NCBI RefSeq assembly: GCF_036711975.1
Contig: NC_091971.1
Coordinates: 19,599,501-19,663,500, forward strand
Length of the DNA: 64,000 bases
Source: Onthophagus taurus
Taxonomy: Eukaryota; Arthropoda; Insecta; Coleoptera; Scarabaeidae
Reading direction: 5' to 3'
Shown here: piece by piece, positions 13,995 to 27,049 of the stretch
Layout: each line of letters begins with the position of its first letter
How positions within the stretch are numbered: position 1 is the first letter of the stretch
Program-made: the position numbers and the translations under genes
Notes under the pieces: model-generated
Databases searched by the model: none
Told to the model about the DNA's origin: nothing
Seen by the model: the letters and a program-made list of their open reading frames with translations, nothing else

Positions 13995-14191
13995 GATCTT
14001 GACAATCGAGTAGATCGTTTACAAATTATAACCACCTAAAAAGTTCATTTTTGTGTTATTTTCATGTGCTCCCGCAATATTTTGGCGTTTTGGGGAATTC
14101 GAAAAAGATTTTAAATTGGCTTTTCCAATCTTGTTATACTCAAAATATTATACATATAAAATCTTGTCTAATTAGGGGCTAACTTCGCATA
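13995..14191 (-). repeat. Satellite-flanking dispersed repeat, right copy (inverted)
   Basis: Reverse complement of 4472-4739 with substitutions and one ~80-bp length difference. It abuts the decayed end of Sat1 block B. Confidence 0.72.
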
Positions 14192-15425
14192 AGTAAAAAC
14201 AAATTACATATTCTAACATAAACGAAGTTTATTCACCGTTAATTTTACATGTATTGAAGAATTTTATATCGTCACATCTGAAGCGAAAGGAATGTTGGAG
14301 ATGAACTCATTTTAATTTAACATAAAAAGTTAATTGTCAAGAACAGTTTTGAAACTTTCAAAGCTTACTTGTGCTGTTCATTTTATTCAAATTACGCGAG
14401 ATAGGCTCAATAAGTAACACATTTAAATCGTTAGAGCTCGTCGCTTGCAATCAGCTTTCAACAGTTCTTTTCGCAAAGTTATAAAACCCGTTGTTATCTA
14501 ACAGGGACGTCCACAATGAATATTTCAGTGCGTTAACCATAAGTGAATAATCAGGTAAAACGTTGAAATATATATCTGTAATCTTGATTGCGTGGTCTGG
14601 TACCTGTTATGCGCGCCCGTTTCACATGCAAATTTAATTCCGAGATGCTGTTGCACTCACGTTTAAAATTCTAAATGGAAACAAATTGCGTGGTGATTAT
14701 AATCATTTCGGGAGAAAATTGCAGTGAAAATATTTTTATACGTCTTGGAGTAATTTACTGAATATTAACTCTTGTGAAAATCAATCAATAATAATTAATA
14801 GTAATGTAGTTATAGAGCGTGGCTAAATAATGAGTCCCGCTTGGGTTTAGATTATTCGAGATTTTCTGGTATGTTCTTGGAATGGAATTTATACGCATTG
14901 CTTATAAATCAGTTGACGACACAAGTGAACGCAATACTAAATTTGTACAATAAAAAAACTGACTTTGCAGGTGGTTCACTTATAAATCGATTCCGTTCTG
15001 TTCGTACTTAATATGGAATCTCTTTCATGCGGATGCAACAATTACAACAGGACTGTTTTCAAAATTTCAAACTATGATTCATTCATGTTCCTTCTAATTA
15101 CTATTGCAGGTATAAATTTACCTATAAAATGCCGTACTTAGCGTTGACGCCGATTTCCGCAATTTACAGACACGTTTTCACTTGTAGCGGGATTTATTTA
15201 GATACCGAGAAGAGATTATCCGCGGCTTCGTACCGTTTGATTACTGGTAATAATTGAAATTTATCGTACACCTTTTAAAGGTTTCATCAATAATCGATGT
15301 TACAGGTGTATTTAGCCACGTGTTATGATTCACTTACTTTTATTTTCTTTTTATTTAAAGTTCATAAATAGCTTCACCTAAGTACAGCAATTTATAAATC
15401 ATTTTAAAGTATTGCGACTTTATGA
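14192..15425. other. Unassigned sequence between Sat1 and Sat2
   Basis: Apparently single-copy sequence. A 42-codon open frame from 15129 is less AT-rich than its surroundings but shows no recognisable motif, so no gene is called. Confidence 0.45.
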
Positions 15426-18400
15426 AATTTCTTCTTTTTCTGACACGTTCCAACTGAGTTTTTTATCAGCATTACATTTTTTTATCTATGCATAAAATAA
15501 AGTCTTTTAGCTTTAATTTGCGACATAAATCATCGTTTTATTAATAATTTTAAGGCAATTTTTTTAAATTTCTTCTTTTTCTGACACGTTCCAACATTAC
15601 ATAGACTTGCAATGTTTTCTTCGAGTTGTTTTTTCCAAGGATTTTTCTTATTAAGCTTTAACTTTTTTTAATCTAATCATAAAATGGTCTTTTAGCATTA
15701 ATTTGCCACATAAAGCATCGTTTTACATTTAGTAATAATTTCTAGACATTCTTTTAAAATTTCTTCTGTTTCGATTCCTTTCAACATTGTTTAGATTTGC
15801 AATGTTTTCCTCAAGATATTTTTTCCAGGAATTTTTCTTATAAAGCATAACATTATCTTAATCTAGACATAAAATAGAATCGTTAATCTTTATTTTGCGA
15901 CATAAACCATCATTTTATACCTAGCAATAATTTTAAGGCAATTTTTTGAAGATTATTCTTTTTCTGATACGTTCCAACATTACCTAGATTTGCAATGTTT
16001 TCTTCAAGTTATTTTTTCCAAGGATTATTCTTATAAAGCATAAAATTTTTTTAATCTAGACATAAAATAGAATCGTTTAGCTTTAATTTGCGACATAAAC
16101 CATCGTTTTATACCTATTAATAATTTTAAGGCAATTTTTTTAAGTTTATTCTTTTTCTGATACTTTCCAACATTACCTAGATTTGCAATGCTTTCTTCGA
16201 GATACTTTTTCAGGTGATTTTTCCTATTAAACATTAATTTTTTTTATCTAGACATAAAATGGAATCGTTTAGCTTTTATTTGCGACATAGACCATCGTTT
16301 TATGCCTATTAATAATTTTAATACAATTTTTTAAAGTTTATTCTTTTTCTGATACGTTTCAACATTACCTAGATTTGCAATGTTTTCTTCGAGATGTTTT
16401 TTTCAAGGAATTTTTCTTATTAAACATTAAATTTTTTTAATCTAGACATAAAATAGAATCGTTTAGCTTTAATTTGCGACATAAAGCATCGTTTTATACC
16501 TAGTAATAATTTTAAGGTAATTTTTTAAAGTTTCTTCTTTTTCGGACACGTTCCAACATTACCTAGATTTGTAATGTTTTCTTCAAGTTATTTTTTCCAA
16601 AGATTTTTCTTATAAAGCATATTTTTTTTTAATCTAGACTTAAAATAGAATCGTTTAGCTTTAATTTGCGACATAAAGCATCGTTTTATACCTAGTAATA
16701 ATTTTCAGGTAATTTTTTAAAGTTTATTCTTTTTCTGACACGTTCCAACATTACCTAGATTTGTAATGTTATCTTCAAGTTATTTTTTCCAAGGATTTTT
16801 CTTATAAAGCATATTTTTTTTAATCTAGACTTAAAATAGAATCGTTTAGCTTTAATTTGCGACATAAACCATCGTTTTATACCTATTAATAATTTTAAGG
16901 CAATTTTTTAAAGTTTGTTCTTTTTCCGACACGTTCCAACATTATCTAGATTTCCAATGTTTTCTTCAAGTTATTTCTTCCAAGGATTTTTCTTATAAAG
17001 CATAAAATTTTTTTAATCTAGACATAAAATAGAATCGTTTAGCTTTAATTTGCAACATAAGCTATTGTTTTATATCCAGAAATAATTTTAAGGCAATTTT
17101 TTAAAGTTTATTCTTTTTCTGATACTTTCCAACATTACCTAGATTTACAATGCTTTCTTCGAGATGCTTTTTCAAGGGATTTTTCCTATTAAACATTAAT
17201 TTTTTTTAATCTAGACATAAACTAGAATCATTTAGCTTTAATTTGCCACATAAACCATCGTTTTATACCTATTAATAATTTTAAGGCAATTTTTTTAAGT
17301 TTATTCTTCTTCTGATACGTGCCAACATTGCCTAAATTTGCAATGTTTTCTTCGAGATGTTTTTTCAAGGGATTTTTCTTATTAAACATTAAATTTTTTT
17401 AATCTAGGCATAAAATAGAATCGTTTAGCTTTAATTTGCGACATAAAGCATCGTTTTATACCTAGTAATAATTTTAAGGCAATTTTTTAAAGTTTCTTCT
17501 TTTTCGGACACGTTCCAACATTACCTAGATTTGCAATGTTTTCTTATAGTTATTATTTCCAAGGATTTTTCTTATAAAGTATAAAAATTTTTTAATCTAC
17601 ACAAAAAATAGAATCGTTTAGCTTTAATTTGCGACATAGACCATCGTTTTATACCTAGTAATAATTTTAAGGCAATTTTTTAAAGTTTCTTCTTTTTCGG
17701 ACACGTTCCAACATTACCTAGATTTGTAATGTTATCTTCAAGTTATTTTTTCCAAGGATTTTTCTTATAAAGCATATTTTTTTTTAATCTAGACTTAAAA
17801 TAGCATCGTTTAGCTTTAATTTGCGACATAAACCATCGTTTTATACCTATTAATAATTTTAAGGCAATTTTTTAAAGTTTGTTCTTTTTCCGACACGTTC
17901 CAACATTATCTAGATTTCCAATGTTTTCTTCAAGTTATTTCTTCCAAGGATTTTTCTTATAAAGCATAAATTTTTTTTAATCTAGACTTAAAATAGAATC
18001 GGTTAGGTTTAATTTGCGACATAAACCATCGTTTTATACCTATTAACAATTTTAAGGCAATTTTTTTAAGTTTACTCTTTTTCTGATACTTTCCAACATT
18101 ACCTAGATTTACAATGCTTTCTTCGAGATGCTTTTTCAAGGGATTTTTCCTATTAAACATTAATTTTTTTCAATATAGACATAAACTAGAATCATTTAGC
18201 TTTAATTTGCCACATAAACCATCGTTTTATACCTATTAATAATTTTAAGGCAATTTTTTTAAGTTTATTCTTCTTCTGATACGTGCCAACATTGCCTAAA
18301 TTTGCAATGTTTTCTTCGAGATGTTTTTTCAAGGGATTTTTCTTATTAAACATAAAATTTTTTTAATCTAGGCATAAAATAGAATCGTTTAGCTTTAATT

Positions 18401-19555
18401 TGCGACATAAAGCATCGTTTTATACCTAGTAATAATTTTAAGGCAATTTTTTAAAGTTTCTTCTTTTTCGGACACGTTCCAACATTACCTAGATTTGTAA
18501 TGTTATTTTCAAGTTATTTTTTCCAAGGATTTTTCTTATAAAGCATAATTTTTTTTAATCTAGACTTAAAATAGAATCGTTTAGCTTTAATTTGCGACAT
18601 AAACCATCGTTTTATACCTATTAATAATTTTAAGGCAATTTTTTAAAGTTTGTTCTTTTTCCGACACGTTCCAACATTATCTAGATTTGCAATGTTTTCT
18701 TCAAGTTATTTTTTCCAAGGATTTTTCATATAAAGCATAAAATTTTTTTAATCTAGACTTAAAATAGAATCGTTTAGCTTTAATTTGCGACATAAACCAT
18801 CGTTTTATACCTATTAACAATTTTAAGGCAATTTTTTTAAGTCTATTCTTTTTCTGATACTTTCCAACATTACCTAGATTTACAATGCTTTCTTCGAGAT
18901 GCTTTTTCAAGGGATTTTTCCTATTAAACATTAATTTTTTTTTAATCTACACAAAAAATAGAATCGTTTAGCTTTAATTTGCGACATAGACCATCGTTTT
19001 ATACCTATTAATAATTTTAATGCAATTTTTTAAAGTTTTTTCTTTTTCTGATACGTTTCAACATTACCTAGATTTGCAATGTTTTCTTCGAGTTGTTTTT
19101 TTCAAGGGATTTTTCTTATTAAACATTACATTTTTTTAATCTAGACATAAAATAGAATCGTTTAGCTTTAATTTGCGACATAAAGCATCGTTTTATACCC
19201 AGTAATAATTTTAAAGCAATTTTTTAAAGTTTCTTCTTTTTCGAACACGTTCCAACATTACCTAGATTTGTAATGTTTTCTTAAAGTTATTTTTTCCAAG
19301 GATTTTTTTTATAAAGCATACAATTTTTTTAATCTAGTCATAAAATAGAATCGTTTAGTTTTAATTTGCGACATAAACCATCGTTTTATACCCAGAAATA
19401 ATTTTAAGCCAATTTTTTAAAGTTTATTCTTTTTCGGACACGATCCAACATAACCTAGTTTTGTAACTTTTTCTTCGAGATAGCTTTTACAGGAATTTTT
19501 CTTATTAAACACTACATTTTTTAATCTAGTCATAAAATAAAGGTTTTTAGCTTTA
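15426..19555 (+). repeat. Satellite Sat2 (~192-bp monomers, ~21 copies)
   Basis: The anchor TTTGCGACATAAACCATCG recurs every 191-194 bp (about 15897, 16090, 16282, 16476, 16668, 16859, 17052). Other constants are CACGTTCCAACATTACCTAG, TTTTCTTCAAGTTATTTTTT and TTTTTAATCTAGACATAAAA. The first monomers are more diverged and shorter. A stretch around 17225 reappears 964 bp later at 18189 with a shared rare variant (GAATCATTTAGCTTTAATTT), implying a five-monomer duplication. Minus-strand open frames of 63-76 codons here are satellite read-through, not genes. Confidence 0.94.
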
Positions 19556-21440
19556 ATTTCACAAAACTTTTTTGTAGAAAATTACGGGCTTTATCTAAAT
19601 ACTTATATTATTTCTACTACAAACGAATTGTCGTTGATATACTTTAACTCAACTGGAGTTAAAACGTATATAATCTCTAGTATGATTAGCAAATTCTCTC
19701 CCGATATCTGATTGTAGAAAACATTTGAGTGGTAGTAGGCAATTTCTTCCGCTCTAAATGATCGTGTTAAACCAAAATAAACCAGTACTTTCAATCAGGT
19801 TGTGTCTGAAAATCGATGAGGTCTAGTTGGCACCTTCTGTTTATATCTGAATGTAAAATCAGCTTTGAACCAACTCCTTTCCTTTGTTTCGCCTCGTTTT
19901 GGTGACGTTATGGTGTGTAACATATCTAAACACGTAAATAAATACAGGTTTAAAATTTACTTTGTAACATTTGCATACTTTATCGGCGACTCTGTTAATA
20001 TCTCTTCGTGACAGCATCGTACAGTTCGGCAGTTGGAAGATAGTATCTTACATTTCCTTCATTTTGCACTTCTGCGCAATAAATTTATCGCCGTTTTCAA
20101 TAATTAGAAGCGTAAATCTTTGTAATCTTTTTAGTTGAAGCAATTGCCTTCTTTCTATCTATTTTAAAACATTATAATGGGATTGTTATTTACCTTTTTG
20201 GGAAAAACAACGCAAAATTTTAAGCTAACTGAACGCGATGACGCTCAATAAGTAGACAAATAGTAGCCGAAGGAATAGAAATAATTTTAAAGGGCAATGG
20301 AAACGTTAACATAATCCGACATGTTCATCTCATCATTTATAATAACTCTACGAATGTACCTTAATTAATGAATACCTTATCTATGTGTCTGTTGGCCGGA
20401 CAGATTTAATCCACAGGAATCTAACACAATTACATGTTAGGTTTACCATAAAAGGTAGATTTTACAATAAAAGTCGTGGTAGGTTTTATGGCGATTGTTA
20501 AAACTAATGCAGAGATTACATAACATGTCACCACTCCCTGAATCTACCTGTTTCTTTGAGCCATCATCGTGTTATTCTAGAGTGCAAATTTTATCAGTAT
20601 TTTCTTAGAAAACGTGTTCTCGAACTACAGTAATCATCATCTCCTCAAGGCAATACAAAAGTGTAACTATACTATAGTTGTAACATACTGTAACAAACCG
20701 CCCTGTATATTAAATTGCGTTTTGTATAATTATTTTGCTTAAGTCAGCTTTATCGCGTGAGGCGTTGATGCGCCACCGAGTTCGACTCGAGGAGTCGAGT
20801 ACCAACTACCAAGGTATATAGAAGCTACAATCTTCCCAAGAAATGCCAAAAAAACTAGATATTAAAAGACATTCTCAAATTCTACTCCAATACATTTCAC
20901 AATTTTCAGCTAGATTAACTCGAAACCACAAATGACCAAAAGATATTTAGTTATAAAGCTGAACACACCAAGATATTAGAATCTATGTCGAAGCTATTAC
21001 ACGATAATAACTCTCCAAAAAACAATCAAACTACATCCTGTAATGCTTTATTCATTCCTTACAACCGATACAACCGCAATTTTAATCTACGATCACTATC
21101 GCTACCTCCATTTACTCCCAGAATTCCAATTAAAGTATACGTTCATACCCAAAACTCCGAACTACTCATTTCAAACAAAAAGATAGAACAGACGAAATTA
21201 ACGAGTAATGATAGAAAATCAATACGTATGTTCACAAAAAAAAAATTAATGAGATATGCGTCAACGAAATTGCTACTTAACAATAATGAATCAAGAAATA
21301 AGATAATTATACAAGAAATCAGAAAATGGAATTAAAAAAGTGTAAAATACAACTTAACCGAATGGAATTATATACCAACGAAGTCTAGCAAATTGTAAGA
21401 ATAGTTATTTACGTAACCAGTTATGAAAAGAATCACGTAA
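19556..21440. other. Unassigned sequence after Sat2
   Basis: No recognised gene. A short hairpin around 20779-20800 (TTCGACTC...GAGTCGAG) is visible. An open frame at 20985-21335 is listed separately. Confidence 0.45.
20985..21335 (+). CDS. Unrecognised open frame of 116 codons
   Basis: This frame starts MSKLLHDNNSPKNNQTTS and is rich in Asn, Lys, Ser and Ile, as expected of chance translation of AT-rich DNA. I see no domain, signal peptide, membrane segment or splice context. It lies 140 bp upstream of a Tigger transposase relic. It may be spurious; it is listed because it is one of the longer frames in an otherwise empty stretch. Confidence 0.12.
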   Translation: MSKLLHDNNSPKNNQTTSCNALFIPYNRYNRNFNLRSLSLPPFTPRIPIKVYVHTQNSELLISNKKIEQTKLTSNDRKSIRMFTKKKLMRYASTKLLLNNNESRNKIIIQEIRKWN

Positions 21441-21445
21441 TTTGC

Positions 21446-21480
21446 AAAACGAGCGATTTTTAATTTGAAACGCTCGTTTT
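21446..21480. repeat. Short perfect hairpin
   Basis: The arms AAAACGAGCG and CGCTCGTTTT are separated by about 15 AT-rich bases. The hairpin sits at the 5' edge of the Tigger relic and could be chance or a terminator-like fold. Confidence 0.4.
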
Positions 21481-22908
21481 GGCGAAACAGGAAATCATTA
21501 AAAAGCGTGAACAAGGTGTGAGTGTGTCTGATCTAGCTCGCACGTACAATCGCTGTACATCTACGATTTGCACTATCCTCAAGAACAAGGATAAGATTAA
21601 AGAGGTAGATGCATCAAAGGGAGTGACAAGAAATTCTATCCAACGGTTACGAATGCTGAACGATGTTGAAAGGCTGCTTCTCATATGGATAAATGAAAAG
21701 CAATTACAACGCGAAACAATTAGCGAAAACACCATTTGTGGGAAAGCAAAAGCTATTTTTGCCGACCTCGTTAAGAAGACGCTAGGATCATCAACTGCAG
21801 AAGAAACAGTATTTAAAGCTAGTCGTGGATGGTTCGAAAAGTTTAAAAGAAGAATCGGCATCCACAGCGTTGTGAGGCATGATGAAGCTGCAAGTTCTGA
21901 TACAAAGGCAGCAGAAATTTTCATTGATGACTTCAAAAAGCTTGTAGATACTAAAGGCTATTCCCCACAGCAAGTATTTAATTGCGATGACACGGGTCTC
22001 TTCTGGAAAAAGATGCCGAAGTACGTATATAACGTATATAACGTATATAACAGTAGAAGAAAATGCATTACCCGGCCACAAGCCAATGAAAGTCCGGCTC
22101 ACGCTGCTATTTTGTGCAAATGCAAGCGGCGATTTAAAAATTAAACTGCTAGTTATTTACCGAGCAGACACTCCACGAGCCTTGAAAAAATATAAAATCC
22201 AAAAGAGCAAGTTAAATGTTATGTGGAGATCCAACTACAAGGGTGACACGCGATATTTTCACTGACTGGATCAATAAAGTGTTTGGTCCTTCTGTGAAAA
22301 AATATTTGTTAGAGATGAATTTGCCACTCCAAGCCTTACTTGTAATGGACAGCGCACCTGCTCATCCTCCAGGCCTACAAAACGAGCTCCTTGAAGAATT
22401 TAATTTCATCAAAATCCTTTTTCTGCCTCCCAATACCACTCCGTTACTTCAGCCTATGGACCAGCAGGTTATTTCCAATTTCAAAAAACTTTACACTAAA
22501 ATACTCTTCGAACGTTGTTTTGAGGTCACTGAAGAGACAAACCTCACTCTCAAAGAGTTCTGGAAATATCACTTCCATGTCGTTGCTTGTCTCAAAATGA
22601 TTGATGCCTGTAAAAGGATCCTCATTTCGGGCTGGAAAAAACTTTGGCCGGAGAGCGTTGTTGAATGTCATTCTGAGAAGATTGATGTAGATGTAGAGCC
22701 TCTAGTCAACGAGATTGTATCTTTAGCCGATACAATTGGATTGGTGGTAAATAGCAATGATATTGATGAACTTGTGGAAGAGCATAATCAAGAGACGTTT
22801 TTTGCAAAACGAAAACAAGCTTCGATATTTTTTCGCATTAACATAAATCAGCTCAATTTGACATTCGCTCTGATTGAGATTGACCTGAAAAAACAATCGT
22901 GTGATTAG
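21479..22908 (+). pseudogene. Tigger/pogo-type transposase relic (JRK/TIGD-like)
   Basis: Order of blocks: a CENP-B-type helix-turn-helix (KREQGVSVSDLARTYNRCTS), a second DNA-binding region ending KASRGWFEKFKRRIGI, then the DDE catalytic core. Catalytic acidic residues appear in FNCDDTGLFWKKMP, in LLVMDSAPAHP and in LPPNTTPLLQPMDQ. The frame shifts near 22020-22050, where a 9-base unit (GTATATAAC) is repeated three times, and again near 22215, so no intact protein is made. The initiation codon is not visible: the frame opens with TTG. I found no flanking inverted repeats, so the ends of the element are unknown. Confidence 0.85.
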
Positions 22909-23276
22909 TTACAAACCCAACCAGCTCAGAAGAGAAGTTAGGAGAGGACACTAGGCATATGTTATTATTGCAATTTGTACATTTGAAATTGATTTTTTTT
23001 TCATCTGAAATTAATAATTAAACTAAATTAATAAGTAAATCGTCATGCGTCTTTAGACGCCCTTTAGACACCTAGAACTACAATCATTCGGGTTGATCAC
23101 TCTAGGAGCGAAGGAGATGTTATTGATGTTATTTAATGGTACTTTGAACGAGGGATACTTCAATCTATCAATTTTTAAATTATATCAATTTTTTTTAATG
23201 TGACAAAATAAACTATTGTTGTGATTAGAATTGCTTGCAAATGGTTTCTCACTTACATAGTTGTCCGGAATGAAAT
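22909..23276. other. Spacer between two Tigger relics
   Basis: AT-rich sequence with no recognised feature. Confidence 0.4.
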
Positions 23277-23278
23277 TA

Positions 23279-25199
23279 CAGTAAACCTTCTATTTTCGAC
23301 CACCTCTAAAAAACGGTCACCTCTAGAAGCAGCCAATTTCAGCATCGACCGTGATGGCACCCCCCCATCACGGTCACGGCCACCCTTTGAAAAAATTACC
23401 TGCACTTTTACCTTTCAATACCGGTCATAAATTGTTTTTAACAATAACCTTTGTTTTGTACAGAGGTTATAACCTGTCATATAGTTTAAAAAGCTAATCC
23501 CTCTGTTGGATTTTACGTTAGTCGACCGTCTACAGTGCCTACGTGTATCAACATGTCGCTAAAAAGAAAACGTTTATCTCTTAAAGACAAAATTGATATT
23601 ATTGCAGAAAGTGAAAAGTTCAGTAATAATGCTAGAAAGTTGGCTGAAAAATTTGGAGTTGGAAGGACACAAGTGAACGATACTTTAAAAGATAAGTCCC
23701 ACTTTAAAAAGCTGTTTGAAGAAAATTCCAATCTAGAGCAAAAGAGAAAATTTCCTAAAACTGAAGGACTGGCTATTGATCAAATAGTTTACAATTGGTT
23801 CTGTAAAGCAAGAAATAGAAACATCACCATATCTGGACCTTTATTAAAAGAAAAAGCAGTGGAAGCAGCCCAAAAAATTGAAACTTTTGAGTTTTAAAGC
23901 TTCAAATGGATGGCTTGAAAAATTTTATTTGTTTACAACAATATTGAAAAATTTTGTCGAAGACATGAAATAAGCGTTAAAACCGTTTGCGGGGAATCAG
24001 CTGATGTCGACCTAATCAGTGTTGAAGTATGGAAAACAAAGTTAAAATTGAAATTGAAGAACTACTTACCAAAAGATGTGTACAATGCTTGATCTCAAAG
24101 GCGATAAATATACGGGTAAAAAAAACCCAAACAGAGATTTACAATTTTATTTTGCGCAAACATGGAAGGACATAAGGAGGATCCGTTAATCATCGGGAAA
24201 AGTAAAAAACCCTCGTTGTTTTAAAGGATCGCACATCAACAAACTTCCTTTAAAATGGGAGTGTAATAAAAAGGCCTGGATGACAACAGAGATTATGACT
24301 TCGTGGCTAAAACAGGTTGATGAAAAAATGAGAAGGCAAAATAGAAAAGTACTTTTATTTCTGGATAACGCCACGTTCCATCCCAAACTTACATTAGAAC
24401 ATGTAAAAATAGTGTTTCTTCCTCCAAACACTACCTCACATTGCCAGCCATTAGATCAAGGGATTATCAACAGCTTTAAGGTAGCTTACAGAAAATCCTT
24501 AATTAAAAGGCTTTTAACATTTATAAACAACGAAAGTTGTTTCGAAGATGCCGAAAAAGGTATCAATTTGACCAGTGCTAATAGCAGCTTGGAAAAATGT
24601 TTCTCCAACAACCATTTCAAAATGCTTTGCAAAAGCCGGATTCTTCGAGAATTTTGAACAAGAAGGCGATTTTGAGGAAGAGGATGAAATTCCACTGGCC
24701 CAGCTTTTTTCAGGTTTAAAAAATATGCCAAACATAAACCTGGAAAATTATGCGTCTATTGATTCTAATGTATTAACTGAAAATCCCAATATAGACATCC
24801 AAGAAATAATCAACGAATTAAGTGACGATAAAGGCAATGATTCAAACAGTGAAAGTGATGTTGAAGTATCTGAAAGTTGCACGTCAAATATTAAGAACAT
24901 GACTGAAGTATGTGCAAAACTAAGGGATGTACAAAGTTTTTTATTATGTAACAACAAAGGTGAACTAGCTGTGGAAATTATTAACATTTTAGCAAAATGT
25001 AAATCTCAGGTGTTACAAACGAAAATTCAAAACTTAAAACAAATCTGTATTGAACAATATTTCAAGAAAATGTAATTTCATTGTACTTATAATTTTGCAT
25101 TACACGATTTATTTACTTATGTATTACCTCTCAGTAACGACCACCTCCCTTTAACGGCCATTTTTCCAATAAATTTTTGTGACCGCCGAGGATTTACTG
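23279..25199 (+). mobile_element. Tigger/pogo-family DNA transposon, complete ends, dead
   Basis: The termini are CAGTAAACCTTC on the left and the reverse complement of CAGTAAATCCTC on the right, each bordered by TA. Both subterminal regions carry ACCACCTC-type motifs. A small hairpin (CCGTGATGG...CCATCACGG) lies near 23350. The interior contains one transposase gene broken by frameshifts. The family is distinct from the relic at 21479-22908, to judge from the catalytic core wording. Confidence 0.85.
23553..25074 (+). pseudogene. Pogo/Tigger-type transposase, frameshifted
   Basis: The likely start is the ATG at 23553 (MSLKRKRLSLKDKIDIIAES) rather than the upstream ATG at 23535. An N-terminal pogo/CENP-B helix-turn-helix (LAEKFGVGRTQVNDTLKDK) is followed by a second DNA-binding block. 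The frame is lost from about 23898 to 24230, removing the first catalytic segment. It returns with LLFLDNATFHPK and FLPPNTTSHCQPLDQGIINS, the second and third DDE segments. A further frameshift near 24570 leads to an acidic C-terminal tail ending near 25074. Confidence 0.83.
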
Positions 25200-25201
25200 T
25201 A

Positions 25202-25380
25202 TTTAAATTGGATGCTCGTTGGATCGTCTATCTCTTCTGGTTAAGGGAATTCTTCTCGAGTCTTTCAAGTCTTTTCTTTTTGGTTTCTTTGTTGTGGAGT
25301 GTTAATCGGTAGACTTCTTCTTGAAATTTGGAAACGAATGTGTTCCACAAAATGTAATTTGAAGAAGCCGATGTATGAAT
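25202..25380. other. Spacer before piggyBac terminus
   Basis: No feature recognised. Confidence 0.35.
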
Positions 25381-27049
25381 TTAACCCTTACGCTGCTCTG
25401 CCCGTATATCTACGCGGTACGTTTAGCTGCTCTAACCGTATATATACACTTTGATTTTTAAATTACTTCAAAGTGAAAAAAATTTTTTTTTCTATTTTAT
25501 TATTCATATTTGTATGTAAAAAAAGTTAAATCTCAGATAATTTTTTTTTTTTTAATTTAACCAAATTTAACCATTGGCAGCTCCAGCCGCATTTATATCC
25601 AAAACATATGACTGTAAGAATTAACCAGCCAGTCTTGTTTTTTCACAATGTTTATCAAGTTTGTGAAATTTCTTGTCACGAGAAGAACGCATCAGTCTCG
25701 ATTTTGTCGTTCAACAACTTTTTTCAATTCTTTTAACGTAATTATAATGCAGCGCAAATATTATACAGACCAAGAATTAGAGAAAATATTAACACAAAGT
25801 GATGACGAAGAAATAGTATATATACCTGATGAAGCAGATACATGGGAAGACGAAAATAATTTCAACACTCCACAACCAACTTACATACCTAAAGATTCTT
25901 CGGACTCTTCAAATTCATCTGAGACTGATTTTTCGGATGATCAACAACCAACAACTTCTACTTATACCAAAAATTCTAAACAGAAAACAAAAAAGAAAAA
26001 TATCGAGGAATTTATTTGGAAACAAGAAGATTTTAATCCAATAATTTATCGATTTGAATCTAACATTTCCGGATGCGCTACAGTGACGAATTTTACTACT
26101 AGCAGCAGTGCCTTGGATTTTTTTCAATTATACTGTAATGAAGACATTATATCCCATAACATATATTATATCCCATAACATATATCCCATATATTGCAGA
26201 ACAAAGCAACATGTATTACAAATACCTGAAATCACAAAACGTTCCTGATAAGTCAAGACTACGAAGATGAAAAGATGTCTATGTAAGTGAAATGTATTGT
26301 TTTATTGCTGTCAATCTTTTAATGGGTCGGGCCAGAAAAAATTGCATACATGAGTATTGGACTACGGATATCCTGACATCTACACCAACGTTTAAACAGA
26401 TTATGTCCCGTGATAGATTTTTGATTTTACTGAGAGTCTTACATTTTGTCGACAATAATGAAACTGTGCCAGATGATGCATTGTGGAAGATAAGGAAGAT
26501 TGTAGATCATTTACGAAGTAAATTTGGTAAATCTTTTTATCCTTTTCAATGTTTATGCATAGATGAAAGTCTTCTTTTATTTAAAGGTCGAGTGTTTTTC
26601 AAACAATATATACCATCAAAACGCCACAGATTTGGCGTAAAATTTTTTCTGATATGTGATTGTCAGACTGGATATATTTTAAATTTTCTAATATATACCG
26701 GTATACATACAGACCTAAAGAGTCGGGAAATATCGTTTTAACGTTAATGGAACCGTATTTAGGAAAACGTCACAGTCTGTTGGTAGACAATTGGTACACC
26801 AGTCCACATCTCTTCGCATACCTACACAAAAATGACACAAACGCGTGTGGCACGGTGAAAAAGAATCGAAAAGGAATGCCTGCACTAGACCATAAACTTG
26901 CTAAAGGTAATGTTCAAACAAAATCATCGCGATGCTTGTTGGCACTAAAATGGCAAGACAAACGCGAAGTGCAGCATGCGCACTTTTTTCCATGTTGCAT
27001 TTTATGTGGGACATGGTTACTGCATTCATATATTAGGAGATATTGTTAG
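25381..27049 (+). mobile_element. piggyBac-type transposon, right end missing
   Basis: A TTAA at 25381 is followed by CCCTTACGCTGCTCTGCCCG, matching the TTAA target and the CCC-start terminal repeat typical of piggyBac elements. The transposase relic follows. No reverse-complement terminus with TTAA is found downstream, and the coding region stops before the C-terminal cysteine-rich domain, so the 3' part is deleted. Confidence 0.8.
25747..27049 (+). pseudogene. piggyBac transposase, truncated and frameshifted
   Basis: The start is taken at the ATG at 25747 (MQRKYYTDQELEKILTQSDD), which opens the usual acidic, Ser-rich N-terminal region. The reading frame breaks near 26160 in a short tandem duplication of ATATCCCATAACATAT, then resumes with EMYCFIAVNLLMGRA and NCIHEYWTTD. 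Catalytic acidic residues of the DDE_Tnp_1_7 fold are visible in CIDESLLLFKGR and in LLVDNWYTSPHLF, the latter after another frameshift near 26700. The last third and zinc-finger tail are absent. Confidence 0.87.

Noticed and set aside
15129..15257. 42-codon open frame less AT-rich than its surroundings
   Set aside because: No recognisable motif, splice signal or homologue that I can name.
16031..18931. Three related minus-strand open frames (MFNRKN... type, 67-76 codons) that look like a gene family
   Set aside because: They fall in the same phase of the Sat2 monomer and repeat only because the satellite repeats.
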